Of a stretch of DNA of 14,712 bases, positions 13,591-14,712 are shown piece after piece. Position numbers and translations under genes: made by a program. Numbering within the stretch: the stretch's first letter is position 1; each line of letters opens with the position of its first letter. The notes beneath the pieces were generated by a model. That model was not told where the DNA came from. It worked only from the letters and a program-made list of their open reading frames with translations, and made no database searches. Source of the stretch: Streptomyces katrae. GTDB taxonomy: Bacteria > Actinomycetota > Actinomycetes > Streptomycetales > Streptomycetaceae. The stretch spans positions 1 to 14,712 of the forward strand of contig NZ_JZWV01000462.1 of the NCBI RefSeq assembly GCF_000966975.1, read 5' to 3'.

Positions 13591-14595
13591 GTGGGGATCG
13601 AGAGCGACCATCTGGTCTACGAATACCTGAGCCGGGTCGGGGACTTGGCGCAGCAGCGGCAGCTGCCGTCGGGGGACCGGATGCGGCTCCGGCTCGTGTC
13701 GGGGCTGCGCGACGAGATCGACCGGCGGCGCGCCCGGTTCGAGCCGGAGACGCCGGAGGCGGTGCGCGCCGTCCTGGAGCGGCTCGGCACGCCGGAGGAG
13801 GTCCTGGACGCGGTGGGCCGCCGGGCGGCGCAGGCCGGTGCGGGCCCGGTCGCCGATCCCGGTCGCGCCGCCGTCGCGCCGGTCTCGGTACCGCAGCAGC
13901 GCGGGAACCGGCGGCGCGCCGCAGCCCCCGCTCCGGAGCCGCGGAACGTGCCGCCGCACCTGGCGGGGCTGGACGAGCTCGGCGGATCGTCCTCGGACCA
14001 CGGCGAACCCGACTGGTGGCGGCTGCCCGCCGCCGGACGCGGACCGCAGGTCGAGGGGTTCGCGGGCGGCATCGAGATCCCGGAGCTGCTCGGGCGGGAC
14101 ACGGAGGAGGAGCCCGCGACCGGCCCCGCCCCGGCCACGCCCCCGCAGGGCGCCGCCGCCGGCCTGCTCGGCTACCTCAAGCAGCGCCGGGAGCGGGGCA
14201 AGGAGCCGCAGCCACCGGCCCCCGGGGCGGCGGAGGCCGGGCCGGCCGCCAAGGTGCCGCGCCCGCGCCCGCACGGTTTCCTCCTGCTGGCGGCGGTGCT
14301 GCTGGGGGCGGGTGCGCTGACCGGGTACTGGCCGCTGCTCGGGGCGGGCGCGCTGGTGGCGTACGTGTCCCGGGTGCTCGGGCCGCGGGAGCGCAAGTGG
14401 GTGATCCTGGGCGTCCCGGCCGGGGTCTTCACCGCCGCGGTGCTGTGGCTGTGGGGGCGGAGCACGGGCCGCTGGGGCGAGCCCCTCCCGTCCGCGCAGC
14501 TGGGCCCGGCCTTCCAGGCGATGTGGCCCACCCTGGCCCGCACTGCGGGCGCCACCCTGGCGGCATACCTGGCCTGGCGGAGCCGACGGCGGTAG
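13591..14595 (+). CDS. Membrane protein with HAAS/DUF1700-like N-terminus
   Basis: The product has 334 residues. The N-terminal 75 or so (LVYEYLSRVGDLA, then RLRLVSGLRDEIDRRRARFE, AVRAVLERLGTPEEVLDAV) have the pattern of HAAS/DUF1700 domains: an amphipathic helix pair, then E.LG.PEE. Residues 80-225 are Pro/Ala/Glu-rich and likely disordered, with a conserved-looking EPDWWRLP patch. Four hydrophobic segments follow near 229-245, 246-263, 269-290 and 310-330, ending in WRSRRR. HAAS domains often sit in membrane proteins paired with PadR-type regulators, but none is visible here. The function is unknown. The GTG at 13591 is chosen from the leaderless -10 seven bases upstream. It is divergent from the helicase-associated gene and is closed by a strong hairpin. 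Confidence 0.8.
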   Translation: MGIESDHLVYEYLSRVGDLAQQRQLPSGDRMRLRLVSGLRDEIDRRRARFEPETPEAVRAVLERLGTPEEVLDAVGRRAAQAGAGPVADPGRAAVAPVSVPQQRGNRRRAAAPAPEPRNVPPHLAGLDELGGSSSDHGEPDWWRLPAAGRGPQVEGFAGGIEIPELLGRDTEEEPATGPAPATPPQGAAAGLLGYLKQRRERGKEPQPPAPGAAEAGPAAKVPRPRPHGFLLLAAVLLGAGALTGYWPLLGAGALVAYVSRVLGPRERKWVILGVPAGVFTAAVLWLWGRSTGRWGEPLPSAQLGPAFQAMWPTLARTAGATLAAYLAWRSRRR

Positions 14596-14597
14596 GG

Positions 14598-14628
14598 CCG
14601 CCCCCGCCCCGGCGGGGGGCGGGGGCGG
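14598..14628 (+). terminator. Strong 13-bp terminator hairpin
   Basis: CCGCCCCCGCCCC (14598-14610) and GGGGCGGGGGCGG (14616-14628) form a perfect 13-bp all-GC stem with a 5-base loop, two bases after the stop codon of the HAAS-like gene. There is no T-run, which is common in Streptomyces. It should stop transcription from the left and perhaps from the right. Confidence 0.8.
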
Positions 14629-14681
14629 TATCCCGGGGGCGGTATCCCGCGGGGCGGTGGCCGGACAGGGGGGGGGCGGTA
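14621..14681. repeat. 14-bp tandem repeat with degenerate copies
   Basis: GGGGGCGGTATCCC occurs twice in perfect tandem (14621-14634 and 14635-14648). Degenerate copies follow at about 14651 (GGGGCGGTGGCC) and 14672 (GGGGGCGGTACC), with a run of nine G at 14668-14676. The first copy overlaps the right arm of the terminator, so the repeat may have grown from that arm by slippage. No gene is visible from 14629 to the window end. Confidence 0.75.
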
Positions 14682-14712
14682 CCGGGAGCGTCGGGACTTC
14701 GGCGGGGCGGTC

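Noticed and set aside
1..14712. CRISPR array, tRNA/rRNA genes, insertion sequences, prophage or toxin-antitoxin genes
   Set aside because: None was recognised: the repeats found are short, uneven and without unique spacers, and no transposase, integrase or tRNA-like fold was noticed.

Overview
The window is very GC-rich, with almost every codon third position G or C, frequent GTG starts and long GC-rich shadow frames. Together with the protein families seen, this points to a Streptomyces (or close actinomycete) chromosome. No rRNA, tRNA, CRISPR array, insertion sequence or phage gene is visible. It reads as ordinary chromosome with some unusual regulatory DNA and one broken gene.

Layout from left to right. 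(1) 75-1996, minus strand: an HD-domain phosphohydrolase followed by an MFS drug-efflux-type transporter, probably one transcription unit. (2) 2061-2864, plus strand: a CutC-family gene behind a palindrome that resembles the DasR (N-acetylglucosamine regulator) site. (3) 2848-4853, minus strand: a MarR/SlyA-type regulator, then an operator region, then a four-helix membrane protein and an NmrA-like NAD(P)-binding protein. Three related operator copies tie this set together, and the regulator gene appears to be leaderless. (4) 4987-7128, minus strand: a HelD-type RNA polymerase recycling ATPase whose leader carries a terminator hairpin and a mutually exclusive alternative hairpin, which suggests attenuation. 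(5) 7440-7625 and 7726-8586, plus strand: a 61-residue hypothetical protein behind a three-codon upstream ORF, then a shortened GT87/DUF2029-like membrane glycosyltransferase. (6) 8552-13480, minus strand: an XPB-type repair helicase, a DUF4291 protein, and a long helicase-associated/WYL-like gene broken by a frameshift near 11900. (7) 13591-14595, plus strand: a membrane protein with a HAAS/DUF1700-like N-terminus, followed by a strong terminator hairpin and tandem repeats.

How the parts may work together. The MarR set looks like a small self-contained response module: regulator, membrane protein and oxidoreductase-like protein. HelD (rescue of stalled or drug-bound RNA polymerase) and XPB (DNA unwinding for repair) both act on nucleic-acid machines. 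The C-terminal half of the broken gene carries the same accessory domain as the XPB N-terminus, so the two may be functionally linked.

I do not see a clear-cut novel system. The best leads are the HelD leader attenuator, the three-operator MarR module with its leaderless promoter, the DasR-like site before cutC, and the frameshift in the XPB neighbour.
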